A stretch of 64,000 bases of DNA from Actinoplanes sp. TFC3 (GCF_001553785.1 NZ_LOJP01000001.1:571367-635366), one strand, 5' to 3'; positions 45,130 to 54,331 are shown, counted from the first letter of the stretch. Program-made: numbers and translations. Notes: generated by a model from the letters alone, not told the origin.

Positions 45130-46163
45130 GTGTGTTCACCCTGTCGCAGCCTGAGCGCGAGGCGTTGCTGCACAAGGAGTTGTCCGAGCTCACCCAGCAC
45201 CACCGTGCCAATTCCCCGGAGTACGACCGGATTCTCGCCGCGTCCGGGTTCACCTCGGCGGCCACGGTCGCCGAGTTGCCGTGGTTGCCCGTACGGCTGT
45301 TCAAGAACCTGCAGTTGAAGAGCATCCCGGACGACGAGGTCTTCAAGGTCCTCACCTCCAGCGGCACCACCGGTGAGGTCAGCCGGATCTACCTGGACAA
45401 GGCCGCCGCCGCCGCGCAGACCCGCCAGCTCGGCGCCACCCTGCAGCAGGTGCTCGGCCCGCGCCGGCTCCCGATGATCCTGGTCGACTCCAAGGGCCTG
45501 CTCAAGGACCGCCGCTCGTTCAGCGCCCGCGGGGCCGGGGTGCTCGGCATGGCCACCTTCGGCCGCGACCACGCCTGGGCGCTCGACCCCGATGGCAAGC
45601 CGGACCTCGACGCCCTGCGCTCGTTTCTGGACAAGCACGGCAGCGAGCCGTTCCTCATCTTCGGCTTCACGTTCCTGGTCTGGCTGCACCTGTACGAGGT
45701 CGCGCGCGAGCACGGCCTGGACCTGAGCAACGGCATCCTCATCCACAGCGGTGGCTGGAAGAAGCTCGTCGACCAGTCCGTGTCGCCCGAGGAGTTCCGC
45801 CGCCGCTTCCGCGAGCACACCGGGCTCACCCACATGCACAACTACTACGGGATGGTCGAGCAGATCGGCACGGTGTTCCTGGAGGGACCCTCCGGCGGCT
45901 CGCTGTACTGCCCGGACTTCGCCGACGTCATCATCCGCAACCCGCGCACCTGGCAGGAGCAGCCCGTCGGCGAGCCGGGGTTGATCGAGGTGGTGAGCAC
46001 GCTGCCCACCTCGTACCCGGGACACGTGCTGCTCACCGAGGACCTGGGCGTGCTCGACGGCATCGACGACGGGGACTGGCCCGGCAAGCGGTTCTCGGTG
46101 CTCGGCCGGTTGCCGCGCGCCGAGGCCCGGGGTTGCAGCGACACCTACCGGGAGGCGGCATGA
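45126..46163 (+). CDS. LuxE-like acyl-protein synthetase
   Basis: This encodes 345 residues; the GTG overlaps the ligase stop. LuxE family: 'VFKVLTSSGTTGEVSRIYLD' (adenylate-forming loop), 'PFLIFGFTFLVWLHLYEVAR', 'GILIHSGGWKKLVDQSV' and 'MVEQIGTVFLEGPSGGSLYC'. A Cys (Cys337) lies nine residues from the end ('ARGCSDTYREAA'), where bioluminescence LuxE carries its acyl-accepting Cys. In the lux system LuxE passes acyl groups to LuxC. No luciferase genes are present, so the role here is different. Confidence 0.88.
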   Translation: MSVFTLSQPEREALLHKELSELTQHHRANSPEYDRILAASGFTSAATVAELPWLPVRLFKNLQLKSIPDDEVFKVLTSSGTTGEVSRIYLDKAAAAAQTRQLGATLQQVLGPRRLPMILVDSKGLLKDRRSFSARGAGVLGMATFGRDHAWALDPDGKPDLDALRSFLDKHGSEPFLIFGFTFLVWLHLYEVAREHGLDLSNGILIHSGGWKKLVDQSVSPEEFRRRFREHTGLTHMHNYYGMVEQIGTVFLEGPSGGSLYCPDFADVIIRNPRTWQEQPVGEPGLIEVVSTLPTSYPGHVLLTEDLGVLDGIDDGDWPGKRFSVLGRLPRAEARGCSDTYREAA

Positions 46164-47350
46164 GCATGCACTACCGATTTGGTGAGCCCGGCTTCTCCGA
46201 CGACCGGCTGGCCGTCGGCGACGCCCGGGTGCTGGACTTCTTGTCCCGCTTCGCCCGCAAACTGCTTGCCCCGGCCGTGGCCCGCCGGCACCCGGAGCTG
46301 GGTTCGCTCGGCTACTTCCTGCGCCCGGCCGAGCTCAAGCGCACTGCCGACCGGATGCGCCGCGACGACAACACCTACGTCTTCCCGCGCGGCAACGTGT
46401 TCCACGTACCCCCGGCGAACGTCGACACCATCTTCGTGTACTCGTGGGCGCTGTCCGCGCTGGCCGGCAACCACAACGTCGTACGCATCTCGACGCGCTC
46501 GGCCGGTGCCGCCGACACGGTCCTCGAGACGCTGAACGCCACGCTGCCCGACGCCGACCCGGTGATCGCGCGGACCCAGAAGATGATTACTTACGGCCGC
46601 GACGACAAGCTGACCGCCGAGTACAGCGCGTGGTGCGACCTGCGTGTCATCTGGGGCGGCGACTCGGCGGTGGAAGCGATTCGCCGGCACCCGTTGCGCC
46701 CCTCGGCTCGGGATCTGACCTTCCCGGACCGTACGTCCTGGGCGGCGCTGTCCGTACCGGGCTGGCGAGCCGCCGACGCGAGCAGCCGGCGCAACGCCGT
46801 GGCCGGGTTCTCCAACGACGCGTACTGGTTCGACCAGGCCGCCTGCTCCTCACCCCGGACCGTCTTCCTCGTCGGCGGCGAGTCCGCCCAGGCCACCGCC
46901 GTGCAGGAGGAATTCCTGACGCTGCTCGCCGAGGTCGTGGCGCAGCGCGGCTGGGTCGTGGACGCGGCCATGGCAGTGGAGAAGCGGGTCAACGCGTACG
47001 GGCTGGCCGCCGCCGGCGCGGTGTCCGCCGTGGCGTTCCCGGACAACAGCATCACCTCGCTGGCGCTGAGCGGACCCGGCGAGGCACCGCGGCGCTGGAT
47101 CGGCGCAGGCGCTTTCCCGTTCGCGCACGTCGGCTCGCTCACCGAGCTGGTGCCCGCGATGAACCGTCAGGACCAGACCTTCAGCCACTTCGGGTTCGCC
47201 CCGGCCGACCTGCGCGCGTTCGCCGAAGCGCTCGGCGGCCGCGGCGTCGACCGGATCGTGCCGTTCGGCTCCGCGCTGACCTTCAGCGCGATCTGGGACG
47301 GCTACGACCTGCCGCATGAGTTCACCCGTCTGACCACGCTCGAGACATAG
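46160..47350 (+). CDS. LuxC-like acyl reductase
   Basis: This encodes 396 residues; the ATG overlaps the luxE-like stop (ATGA). LuxC family reductase: 'VFPRGNVFHVPPANVDTIFV', 'YSWALSALAGNHNVVRISTR', catalytic Cys229 in 'WFDQAACSSPRTVFLV'. LuxC takes an acyl thioester or acyl-LuxE and reduces it to the aldehyde with NADPH. The pairing with LuxE and an ACP inside a nonulosonic-acid locus recalls the flagellar glycosylation islands of some Gram-negative bacteria. Product unknown. Confidence 0.88.
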   Translation: MSMHYRFGEPGFSDDRLAVGDARVLDFLSRFARKLLAPAVARRHPELGSLGYFLRPAELKRTADRMRRDDNTYVFPRGNVFHVPPANVDTIFVYSWALSALAGNHNVVRISTRSAGAADTVLETLNATLPDADPVIARTQKMITYGRDDKLTAEYSAWCDLRVIWGGDSAVEAIRRHPLRPSARDLTFPDRTSWAALSVPGWRAADASSRRNAVAGFSNDAYWFDQAACSSPRTVFLVGGESAQATAVQEEFLTLLAEVVAQRGWVVDAAMAVEKRVNAYGLAAAGAVSAVAFPDNSITSLALSGPGEAPRRWIGAGAFPFAHVGSLTELVPAMNRQDQTFSHFGFAPADLRAFAEALGGRGVDRIVPFGSALTFSAIWDGYDLPHEFTRLTTLET

Positions 47351-47364
47351 GGGATCCGTAAGCC

Positions 47365-48348
47365 GTGAGCAGCATCGTCCTGTCGGTCGTCGTGCCGATG
47401 TACAACGAGGAAGCGGTCATCCCCGCGCTCGTCGAACGGTTGCGCCCGGCGCTTGACGGTCTGGGGGTTGGCTACGAGGTGGTTGCCGTCGACGACGGCA
47501 GCGCCGATCGCACCGCCCAGGTGCTGTTCGAGCAGGGCCGGGTGTGGCCGGAGCTGCGCCTGGTCAAGCTGCGGCAGAACAGCGGGCATCAGGCCGCGCT
47601 GACCGCCGGGTTGCACCGCTCGCGCGGCGACTGGGTGGTCAGCATCGACGCGGACCTGCAGGACCCGCCGGAGACCATCGTGGAGATGCTGCGGGTGGCG
47701 CGCGAGCAGGGCCTCGACGTCGTGTACGGCGTACGCTCCGACCGCAGGACCGACACGTTCTTCAAGCGCCACACCGCGGGGGCCTACTACCGGCTGATGC
47801 GGCGCCTGGTCGGCGCCGACGTGCCCTCGCAGGCCGGCGACTTCCGGCTGCTCAGCCGCGAGGTGGTCGACGTGCTCAAGGTGCTGCCCGAGCGCACCCC
47901 GGTCTACCGGCTGCTGGTGCCCTCGCTCGGCTTCGCCGCCGGCCAGGTCACTTACGTCCGCGAGAAGCGCGCCGCCGGTGAGACCAAGTACCCGCTGCGC
48001 AAGATGGTCGCCCTGGCCTGGGACAGCGCGGCCAACTTCTCGGCCGCCCCGCTGCGGATCGCCACCTGGCTCGGTGCAATCGCGTTCCTCGCCTGTCTCG
48101 CGCTGATGGTTTTCGGCATGGTGGTCTGGGCCAACGGCACGGTCATCCCGGGCTGGACGTCGCTGTTCCTCGCGGTGCTGCTGCTGTCCGGCGTGCAGCT
48201 GATCTGCCTCGGCCTGCTCGGCGAGTACGTCGCCCGGATCTACAAAACCGTTCAGAACCGCCCAACATTCCACATTGGATTCGACTCGGCCACCGTGCCG
48301 CAGGAAGTGGAAATCCCGAAGCAGCGATCGGCGGCTACTGCGCTATGA
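47365..48348 (+). CDS. Polyprenyl-phosphate glycosyltransferase, GtrB/DPM type
   Basis: This encodes 327 residues. GT2 catalytic domain with 'LSVVVPMYNEEAVIPALVER', 'VVAVDDGSADRT', 'VVSIDADLQDPPETI' and 'SQAGDFRLLSREVVDVLK', followed by two membrane helices (about 230-255 and 265-295). This architecture transfers a sugar from a nucleotide donor to undecaprenyl phosphate, giving a lipid-linked sugar for use outside the membrane. The following GT-C-like protein, overlapping by 4 bp, is the natural acceptor enzyme. Confidence 0.9.
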   Translation: MSSIVLSVVVPMYNEEAVIPALVERLRPALDGLGVGYEVVAVDDGSADRTAQVLFEQGRVWPELRLVKLRQNSGHQAALTAGLHRSRGDWVVSIDADLQDPPETIVEMLRVAREQGLDVVYGVRSDRRTDTFFKRHTAGAYYRLMRRLVGADVPSQAGDFRLLSREVVDVLKVLPERTPVYRLLVPSLGFAAGQVTYVREKRAAGETKYPLRKMVALAWDSAANFSAAPLRIATWLGAIAFLACLALMVFGMVVWANGTVIPGWTSLFLAVLLLSGVQLICLGLLGEYVARIYKTVQNRPTFHIGFDSATVPQEVEIPKQRSAATAL

Positions 48349-50642
48349 CGAACGTGCTGACCCGGCCCATCCCGGCCGTGGCCACCACTGAAGCCCCGCG
48401 CCGCCCGTCCCGCCTGCTCACGGTCCTGCCCTGGGTGCTGGTCGCGCTCGCCTACGTCTTCGCCCTGCGCCACTACGACACCCCGGGCCTCGACATCGCG
48501 GTCTACAGCGCCTACCTGGCCGTCGGGGTCGTCGCACCGGGCACGCTCGTCTACCGCGCGTTGCGAGGCAGCCGGGGCAACCTTCCCGAAGACCTTGGAT
48601 TGGGTACGGCCACAGGTTTGTTCGTCCAGTTGGTCGGCTGGGCCCTGGCTGCCGCGACCGGGCTGCAACAGGTGCTGTGGTGCTGGCCGCTGCTCGTGCT
48701 GGTGGCCTTCGCCTCGGTCCCGCCGCTGCGCCGGCACTGGCGCATCGCCGAGCCCCAGCCACTGCCGGTCCGCTGGTCCTGGATGATCGCGTGGGGCCTG
48801 CTGGTCATCGTCGCCTGGGGTGCAGTGTCGTGGTCGGCGGTTCCGCTGCCACCCGCGGACACGGCGTACTACCAGGACTTCATGTACCACCTGTCGCTGG
48901 TGCAGGAGATGACCCGGTCGATGCCGTTCCAGGTGCCGCAGCTGGCCGGGGACACGCTGCGCTACCACTACCTGTCCGACGCCGACATGGCCGCGGCCAG
49001 CATGATCACCCGGATTCCCGAGAGCACCGTGCTGCTGCGGCTGTGGAACGTGCCGATCGCGGCGGCCGCGCTGATGGTGATCGCGGTGCTCGGCCGCGAG
49101 GTCAGCGGCAAGTGGTGGGCCGGTCCGCTCGCCGGTGCCGCGGGCATCGGTGCCCTGCCGCTCGCGCTCGGCAACCCGGTAACACCAAACGGTGGTTCGC
49201 CGCTCACCTTCCCCAGCCCTTCGCAGACGTACGCGTTGCCGCTGCTGGCCCTGCTCGTCCTGTTCGCCATCGACCTGCTGCGCAAGCGGCCGCTGGGCCC
49301 GCTCTGGTTCGTGATCCCCGTGCTCGCCTTGGCCTGCGCCGGAGCCAAGTCCAGCGCCCTGCCCCCGCTGATCGCCGGCGTGGCCCTGGCAGCGATGATG
49401 CTGTGGATCCGCGACCGGGCGTTCCCGCGCGCGGCAGCCGGCCTGTTCATTGCGCTGCTGATCCCCATGTACCTCGGCACCAAGCTGTTCGCCGGTGGGG
49501 GAGCAGGCGTGCTCGGCCTTCAACCGCTTGCCGCGCTGCGCTGGATGGACCCGTACTCGCAGACCCTGGGCGTTGCGGACGGCTTCGTCCAGAACGGCTT
49601 CCTGCCGCCGGGCCTCGCCGGCGCCGACGCCCGGGGCTGGGTGTTCGCGCTCGCCGTGGTCGCCTGGTGGCTGGTCATGCAGGCACCCCGGCTGCTGGGC
49701 TTGTTCGGCCTCGGAACTCGCCCGATGCGCATCGACCCGGCCGCCTGGCTGCTCGGCGGCATGATCGTGGCCGGTACGGGCGCGGCGTGGGTGTTCTACC
49801 ACCCGTCCGCGAGCCAGTTCTACTTCTTCTTGGGCGCGCTGCCGTTCGGCTGCGTGCTGACCGTCTGGTTCCTGGCCGACCGGGTACGCCGCTGGTGGAT
49901 CCCGGTTGCCGGGTTCATGGCCGGCGCGGTGTGGGCCCTGACCGCCCCGGACGTCGCCCGGCCGAGCAACACCGAGCTCTGGTCGCAGTGGGCCGGGACC
50001 CTGGGTCTGCCGGTGCTGCGGGCGCTCGCGTTCGTTGCCGTGGCCGCGATCGTGGTGCTGGTCCTGCGCAAGAGCTGGCGTTCGCTGCTGGTCGCGGTGG
50101 TGGCCGCCTCGCTGGGGTCCGGCATGGCCGCGATCGCGAGCAGCTATTCGCAGACGCTGTGGCGTACCGGAACCAGTCCGGCACGCCAGCCGCTCACCTC
50201 GCGCCTGATCACCCAGGAAGAGATGCGGGCCGCCATCTGGCTGGACGAGCACGCCGGCAACGACGACATCGTCGCCACGAACGTGCACTGCCAGGCCATC
50301 GCCCTGGCCGAGCCGTGCGACGCGCGGGCGTTCTGGGTGGCTGGGCTCGGCGGTCGTCGTACCCTCGTGGAGAGCTGGGGTTACTCCGATGCGACGGTGG
50401 CCGCGAACGGCGTGAACGGGTTGAGCTACCCCGTACAACCGGCCCCCGATCAGGCTGAATTCCAGCTCAACGAGCGGGCCTTCCGTGCGGCTGCGCCAGC
50501 GGACCTGCGGGCGTTGCGAGAGCAGTACAACGTCAAGTGGCTGTTCGCCGACGCCCGCGCGGGGTTCGTTTCGCCCGCGCTGGACTCGGCGGCCGCAGTC
50601 CGGTACATCAGCGGCCCGGTGACGATCTACGAACTTTCTTGA
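48345..50642 (+). CDS. Large polytopic GT-C-like membrane protein
   Basis: This encodes 765 residues. About 14-16 hydrophobic segments and an external C-terminal domain from about residue 615. The first loop carries 'ADTAYYQDFMYHLSLVQEMT' and 'AGDTLRYHYLSDADMAAAS', the acidic/His loop signature common in GT-C glycosyltransferases that use lipid-phosphate sugars. The C-terminus ends 'RYISGPVTIYELS'. It likely transfers the sugar supplied by the preceding GT2 to a protein or glycan on the cell surface. The family is not identified with certainty. Confidence 0.7.
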   Translation: MTNVLTRPIPAVATTEAPRRPSRLLTVLPWVLVALAYVFALRHYDTPGLDIAVYSAYLAVGVVAPGTLVYRALRGSRGNLPEDLGLGTATGLFVQLVGWALAAATGLQQVLWCWPLLVLVAFASVPPLRRHWRIAEPQPLPVRWSWMIAWGLLVIVAWGAVSWSAVPLPPADTAYYQDFMYHLSLVQEMTRSMPFQVPQLAGDTLRYHYLSDADMAAASMITRIPESTVLLRLWNVPIAAAALMVIAVLGREVSGKWWAGPLAGAAGIGALPLALGNPVTPNGGSPLTFPSPSQTYALPLLALLVLFAIDLLRKRPLGPLWFVIPVLALACAGAKSSALPPLIAGVALAAMMLWIRDRAFPRAAAGLFIALLIPMYLGTKLFAGGGAGVLGLQPLAALRWMDPYSQTLGVADGFVQNGFLPPGLAGADARGWVFALAVVAWWLVMQAPRLLGLFGLGTRPMRIDPAAWLLGGMIVAGTGAAWVFYHPSASQFYFFLGALPFGCVLTVWFLADRVRRWWIPVAGFMAGAVWALTAPDVARPSNTELWSQWAGTLGLPVLRALAFVAVAAIVVLVLRKSWRSLLVAVVAASLGSGMAAIASSYSQTLWRTGTSPARQPLTSRLITQEEMRAAIWLDEHAGNDDIVATNVHCQAIALAEPCDARAFWVAGLGGRRTLVESWGYSDATVAANGVNGLSYPVQPAPDQAEFQLNERAFRAAAPADLRALREQYNVKWLFADARAGFVSPALDSAAAVRYISGPVTIYELS

Positions 50643-50685
50643 GTCCGGAGGGAACTTTCCCGTCCGGCCGGCCGACCAACGGCCC

Positions 50686-51243
50686 ATGCGTACCCCGCGT
50701 GTCTCAACGGTTCTGGCTGCCCTCGCGGCCGTGGCGGTCATGCTGCTGCCCGGCACGCCCGCGTGGGCACACAACCAGCTCCTGTCCTGCGACCCAGCCC
50801 GCGACGCGACCCTGAAGAAGGCCCCGGAAGCGATCACGCTGACGTTCGCGCAGAAGCTGAATCCGGACTTCACCACTGTCGTGCTGTCGGACGCGGCCAA
50901 GCAGCGCGTGACCACCTCGGCGCCGCAGGTCGACACGACAAGGGCCACGATCGAGGTGACGGCTCCGCTGGCGGGCGGGAACTACACCGTGGCCTACCGG
51001 GTGGTCTCGGTGGACGGGCATGTGGTGCAGGGGTCGTATGGCTTCCAGGTGGCCGCCGCGGCTGCCCCTTTCGCACCCGCCTCCTCGACGCCTTCCCCGG
51101 CGCCTGCCGCTGTTGATCTTGTTGAGGAGGAGCCGGCGGCGGGCGGCGGGATGTCGCCGGCAACGCTGATCGCTATCGCGGCGGCGGCAATAGTGGTCGT
51201 CGCGGCCGGCGCAGTCGCCCTTTTCCGCACCCGCCGCCGTTGA
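50686..51243 (+). CDS. CopC-domain copper-binding protein
   Basis: This encodes 185 residues. Signal peptide to 'GTPAWA' with the mature protein starting at the copper-ligand His ('HNQLLSCDPARDATLKKAPE'), the usual CopC arrangement. 'VVSVDGHVVQGSYGFQV' carries the second His. An Ala/Pro linker and one C-terminal membrane helix followed by 'RTRRR' anchor it outside the membrane. No CopD partner is adjacent, so it may act in copper delivery rather than uptake. Confidence 0.88.
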   Translation: MRTPRVSTVLAALAAVAVMLLPGTPAWAHNQLLSCDPARDATLKKAPEAITLTFAQKLNPDFTTVVLSDAAKQRVTTSAPQVDTTRATIEVTAPLAGGNYTVAYRVVSVDGHVVQGSYGFQVAAAAAPFAPASSTPSPAPAAVDLVEEEPAAGGGMSPATLIAIAAAAIVVVAAGAVALFRTRRR

Positions 51244-51283
51244 GTGCCGGACGCTGCCCGATGAGCTGCGAATTCGAAGCAAG

Positions 51284-51295
51284 TAGAATGTGGGG
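51284..51295 (+). promoter_or_regulatory. -10 box of a probable leaderless marR transcript
   Basis: TAGAAT at 51284-51289 ends six bases before a GTG at 51296, so transcription would start at or near that codon. Leaderless mRNAs are common in actinobacteria. No good -35 is visible. Confidence 0.45.
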
Positions 51296-51796
51296 GTGAG
51301 CGAACCCCGTCCGATCCTGCCCGAACAGCTTGAGGCGTACCTGGCCTTGAAAGATGTGGCCGCCCTGCTTGAGCACGCGGTGGAGAAGCAGCTTCGTGAC
51401 GACGGCGGACTCACCGGCCCGCAGTTCCAGATCCTGGCGTCGCTGCGGGACATGCCCAGCGGCAAGCTGCGCATGACCGACCTGGCGGACGGCCTGGTCT
51501 ACAGCCGCAGCGGGCTCACCTATCAGGCCGCCCAACTGGAGAGGGCCGGCCTGGTCACCCGGGCCCCGGCCGAAGACGACGAACGCAGCACGGTGGTCAC
51601 GCTCACCCAGGCCGGCCGCGACCTGCTCGGCGTGGTCATGCCCGGCCACATCCAGGTGGTGCAGAGCCTGCTGCTGGAAACCCTGACCGACGCCGACATC
51701 ACGGCCATCGCCGGCATCCTGGGCCGCGTCCGGGACCAGATGCGCGCCGCCCCACCCCGCTCAGCGACAACTCGCCGATCGAAGCGCCCCGCATAA
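51296..51796 (+). CDS. MarR-family transcriptional regulator
   Basis: This encodes 166 residues. MarR winged helix: 'GLTGPQFQILASLRDMPSGK', 'DLADGLVYSRSGLTYQAAQL', 'ERAGLVTRAPAEDDERSTVV'. The GTG at 51296 is preferred because it sits at the predicted transcription start; an upstream GTG at 51290 overlaps the -10 box. No divergent partner gene is close, so targets are unknown. Confidence 0.88.
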   Translation: MSEPRPILPEQLEAYLALKDVAALLEHAVEKQLRDDGGLTGPQFQILASLRDMPSGKLRMTDLADGLVYSRSGLTYQAAQLERAGLVTRAPAEDDERSTVVTLTQAGRDLLGVVMPGHIQVVQSLLLETLTDADITAIAGILGRVRDQMRAAPPRSATTRRSKRPA

Positions 51797-51805
51797 CCGC
51801 CGGCG

Positions 51806-52930
51806 TCAGGCCTGGGGTGTGACAACTCGCTGGCTGAGCACTGCCGCGTGGATGGTGGCGGCGATGCCTTCCATCGGGTCGTCGTCGGTGGTGCCCAGGT
51901 AGTTCTTGGTCACCGCGACGGACAGGTTGAGGCCGGGGTAGAAGCCGGCCAGGCTGCCACCGTTGCCGCTCCAGCCGAAACGCGTGCCGCCGAGTTGGGC
52001 AACGTACCCCATCGTCTTGGGCAGATCTCCGGCGAAAGCCCAGTCGGGTCCCTCGGTCAGCACGGCTGTGACCTGCTTGAGCCGGGCCGGGGAGATCAGC
52101 CGCACGCCGTCGACCTCGCCCATCAGCGCGGCGTACATCCGGGCGATACCGCGGGCGCTGACCGTGGCCACCGCCGGGATGTCGGCCTGCATGATGTCGC
52201 GGCGGTTGGCCAGACCCGCTTCCGGGCGCACGTTGGGCGGGGCGATCGCGTCGAAGTTCGCGATGTGCTGGCTCAACAGTTCCAGCGACTGACGCCAGTT
52301 GCGATCCTTGAGCCGGGCCACCCGATTCAGATCCTGCGGGGGTACGCCGAAGAACAGCTCGCGCTCGGCTCCCAGCGGACGCGCGATGTCCTCGGCCAGC
52401 ACCCACGCGATCGGCCGTTGGGTGGCTCGCCGGACCACCTCGCCGAGCAGCCAGCCGTACGTCCATTCGTGGAACCCGTGCCGCGTGCCCGGCTCCCATT
52501 CCGGGGTCGACCCGGCGATGGTGCGGCACATCCGATCCCAGTCCAGGAAGTCCTCGGGCGTGGTGTAGCACGGCAGCGACGGCACCCCGGCCGCGTGCAG
52601 CAACGCGTGGCGCACCGTGGTCTTCTGCTTGTCGTGCCGGCCGTATTCGGGCCAGACCTCGGCGATGCGCAAGTCGTAGTCGAGTTTCCCCTGCTCCGCG
52701 AGCACGTGGACGGCGGTGCTGGTCAGCCCCTTGCCGGTGGAGAAGCTGAAGAACGGGGTGTCCGGGGTGACCGGGGCGCCCGTGGACTCGTCGGCGAGCC
52801 CCGACACCGCGTTTACGATCGTCTGCCCGTCGAGATATGCGGCCACCTGCACACCGATCTCGCGCCCGGCGAAGACGAGCGCGTCGATCTGGCGCTGCAC
52901 GGTCGACTGCAGCTGAGTCCAGTCGCTCAT
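51806..52930 (-). CDS. Serine beta-lactamase-like esterase (class C fold)
   Basis: This encodes 374 residues. Beta-lactamase/penicillin-binding-protein family: nucleophile S-x-x-K in 'FFSFSTGKGLTSTAVHVLAE', Tyr motif 'HEWTYGWLLGEVV' in the place of Y-x-N, and 'FGWSGNGGSLAGFYPGLNLS' near the KTG position, without a clear KTG. Such proteins are usually esterases or peptidases (EstB-like). No signal peptide, so cytosolic. The start at 52930 is the only ATG before the family N-terminus; a longer open frame upstream is the shadow of the kinase gene. Confidence 0.9.
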   Translation of the reverse strand: MSDWTQLQSTVQRQIDALVFAGREIGVQVAAYLDGQTIVNAVSGLADESTGAPVTPDTPFFSFSTGKGLTSTAVHVLAEQGKLDYDLRIAEVWPEYGRHDKQKTTVRHALLHAAGVPSLPCYTTPEDFLDWDRMCRTIAGSTPEWEPGTRHGFHEWTYGWLLGEVVRRATQRPIAWVLAEDIARPLGAERELFFGVPPQDLNRVARLKDRNWRQSLELLSQHIANFDAIAPPNVRPEAGLANRRDIMQADIPAVATVSARGIARMYAALMGEVDGVRLISPARLKQVTAVLTEGPDWAFAGDLPKTMGYVAQLGGTRFGWSGNGGSLAGFYPGLNLSVAVTKNYLGTTDDDPMEGIAATIHAAVLSQRVVTPQA

Positions 52931-52976
52931 CACGTCAGCATCGCGCAAACGCCACCGCCGTACTGGCGATTTCGGC

Positions 52977-52998
52977 GAGGTAGGGCTAGCCCTACCTC
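52977..52998. promoter_or_regulatory. Perfect 22-bp palindrome, candidate response-regulator operator
   Basis: A perfect 22-bp palindrome with core GGTAGGGCTAGCCCTACC (52979-52996). It lies 56 bp before the histidine kinase start and 47 bp before the divergent beta-lactamase-like gene. A copy matching at 15 of 18 core bases lies before the MMPL gene (55012-55029). Confidence 0.7.
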
Positions 52999-53053
52999 CG
53001 ATGTGCCGGTCAGCGGGATCGGTTTGCAGGCGCCGGCTGCCTAGGGTCAAGTC

Positions 53054-54331
53054 ATGACTTCCCCCGCCGTGCGAGTTGTGCGCCAGCTCGGAATCGACAC
53101 CCAGTACGTCCTGCTGGGCTTTCCGCTGGCCATCGTGACCCTCGTGCTGGGCATCACCGGCTTCGCCGTCGGGCTCGGCACCGCCATCATCTGGATCGGT
53201 CTGCCCATCCTGATGGGGACCCTCTGGATGTCCCGTGGATTCGCCACGCTCGAACGCGCCCGGATTGCCCCGGTGCTCGGCCGGCGGATGCCGCACCCCC
53301 GCTACAAGCGGGCCAAGCCCGAGTCGACGCCGGTACGCCGGTTGCTGACGCCCTTCACCGACGGGCAGTCCTGGCTCGACCTGCTGCACGCCATCCTCCG
53401 GCTGATCCCGAGCACCATCGCGTTCTCGGTCGCGGTCACCTGGTGGGCCGGGGCGCTCGGCGGTCTGACCTTCCCGGCCTGGGACTGGACCATCCCACGC
53501 GGGCCGGACAACCAGGACCTGCCCGAGCTGCTGGGCATGGGCGACAGCTACATCACGCGGATGGTGTTCTGGATGGCCGCCGGCTTCTTCTTCCTCGGCA
53601 CGCTCTACCCGATGATGCGCGGGGTGACGCTGCTCGAGGCGCTGTTCGCCCGGGGACTGCTCAACGGGGTCAACGAGCTGCGCGAACAGGTCGCCGAGGC
53701 CAACGCCGCCCGCGACACCGCCCAGGCGCAGAAGGCCGCCGCCGTGTCCGCCGAAGCCACTGCGCTGCGCCGGCTGGAACGCGACATCCACGACGGCCCG
53801 CAGCAGCGGCTGGTCCGGCTGGCCATGGACCTGGGCCGGGCCGAGCAGCAGTTCGCCCACGACCCCGAGGCGGCCCGCGCCACGGTTGCCGAGGCGCTGA
53901 CCCAGACCCGGGAGACCCTGGACGAGCTGCGCGCCCTGTCCCGGGGCATCGCACCGCCGATCCTGGTCGACCGGGGGCTGCAAGCGGCGCTGACCGCGCT
54001 GGCCGGGCGCTCGCTGATCCCGGTGGACCTGGACGCTCCGGCGATGGGCCGGCTCGACCCGATGCTGGAGAGCACCGCGTACTTCGTGGTTGCCGAGGCG
54101 CTGACCAACGTCGCCAAGCACAGCCACGCGGGCGAGGTGCAGATCACCGTACGCCGGGCCGGTGCGGGCCTGCTGATCACCGTGGCGGACGACGGGGTTG
54201 GCGGAGCCAGTCAGGCCAAGGGTCACGGCCTCGCCGGGCTGTCCGACCGGGTCGAGGCGGCCGGCGGCGTGCTGAGCCTGGAAAGCCCGTCCGGTGGTGG
54301 CACCACGCTGACAGTGGCGCTGCCGGCCTGA
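53054..54331 (+). CDS. Sensor histidine kinase, NarL-partner type
   Basis: This encodes 425 residues. Four hydrophobic segments in an N-terminal sensor domain (about 1-210, 'LLGFPLAIVTLVLGITGFAV', 'MVFWMAAGFFFLGTLYPMM'). A HisKA_3 dimerisation region follows with the phospho-His in 'LERDIHDGPQQRLVRLAMDL', and a HATPase_c domain with 'AEALTNVAKHSHAG' and 'GLAGLSDRVEAAGG'. It senses a membrane or envelope signal and phosphorylates the following regulator 17 bp downstream. Confidence 0.94.
   Translation: MTSPAVRVVRQLGIDTQYVLLGFPLAIVTLVLGITGFAVGLGTAIIWIGLPILMGTLWMSRGFATLERARIAPVLGRRMPHPRYKRAKPESTPVRRLLTPFTDGQSWLDLLHAILRLIPSTIAFSVAVTWWAGALGGLTFPAWDWTIPRGPDNQDLPELLGMGDSYITRMVFWMAAGFFFLGTLYPMMRGVTLLEALFARGLLNGVNELREQVAEANAARDTAQAQKAAAVSAEATALRRLERDIHDGPQQRLVRLAMDLGRAEQQFAHDPEAARATVAEALTQTRETLDELRALSRGIAPPILVDRGLQAALTALAGRSLIPVDLDAPAMGRLDPMLESTAYFVVAEALTNVAKHSHAGEVQITVRRAGAGLLITVADDGVGGASQAKGHGLAGLSDRVEAAGGVLSLESPSGGGTTLTVALPA

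Noticed and set aside
42826..47350. Bioluminescence (lux) operon
   Set aside because: No luxA/luxB luciferase or luxD; the neighbours are pse and glycosyltransferase genes.
48252..50948. Long minus-strand open frame opposite the GT-C-like gene
   Set aside because: Shadow frame full of Gln/His/Arg/Gly; the plus strand has membrane helices and coupled starts.
52931..54226. N-terminal extension of the beta-lactamase-like protein through the kinase gene
   Set aside because: The extension is a shadow of the histidine kinase; the family start is at the ATG at 52930.
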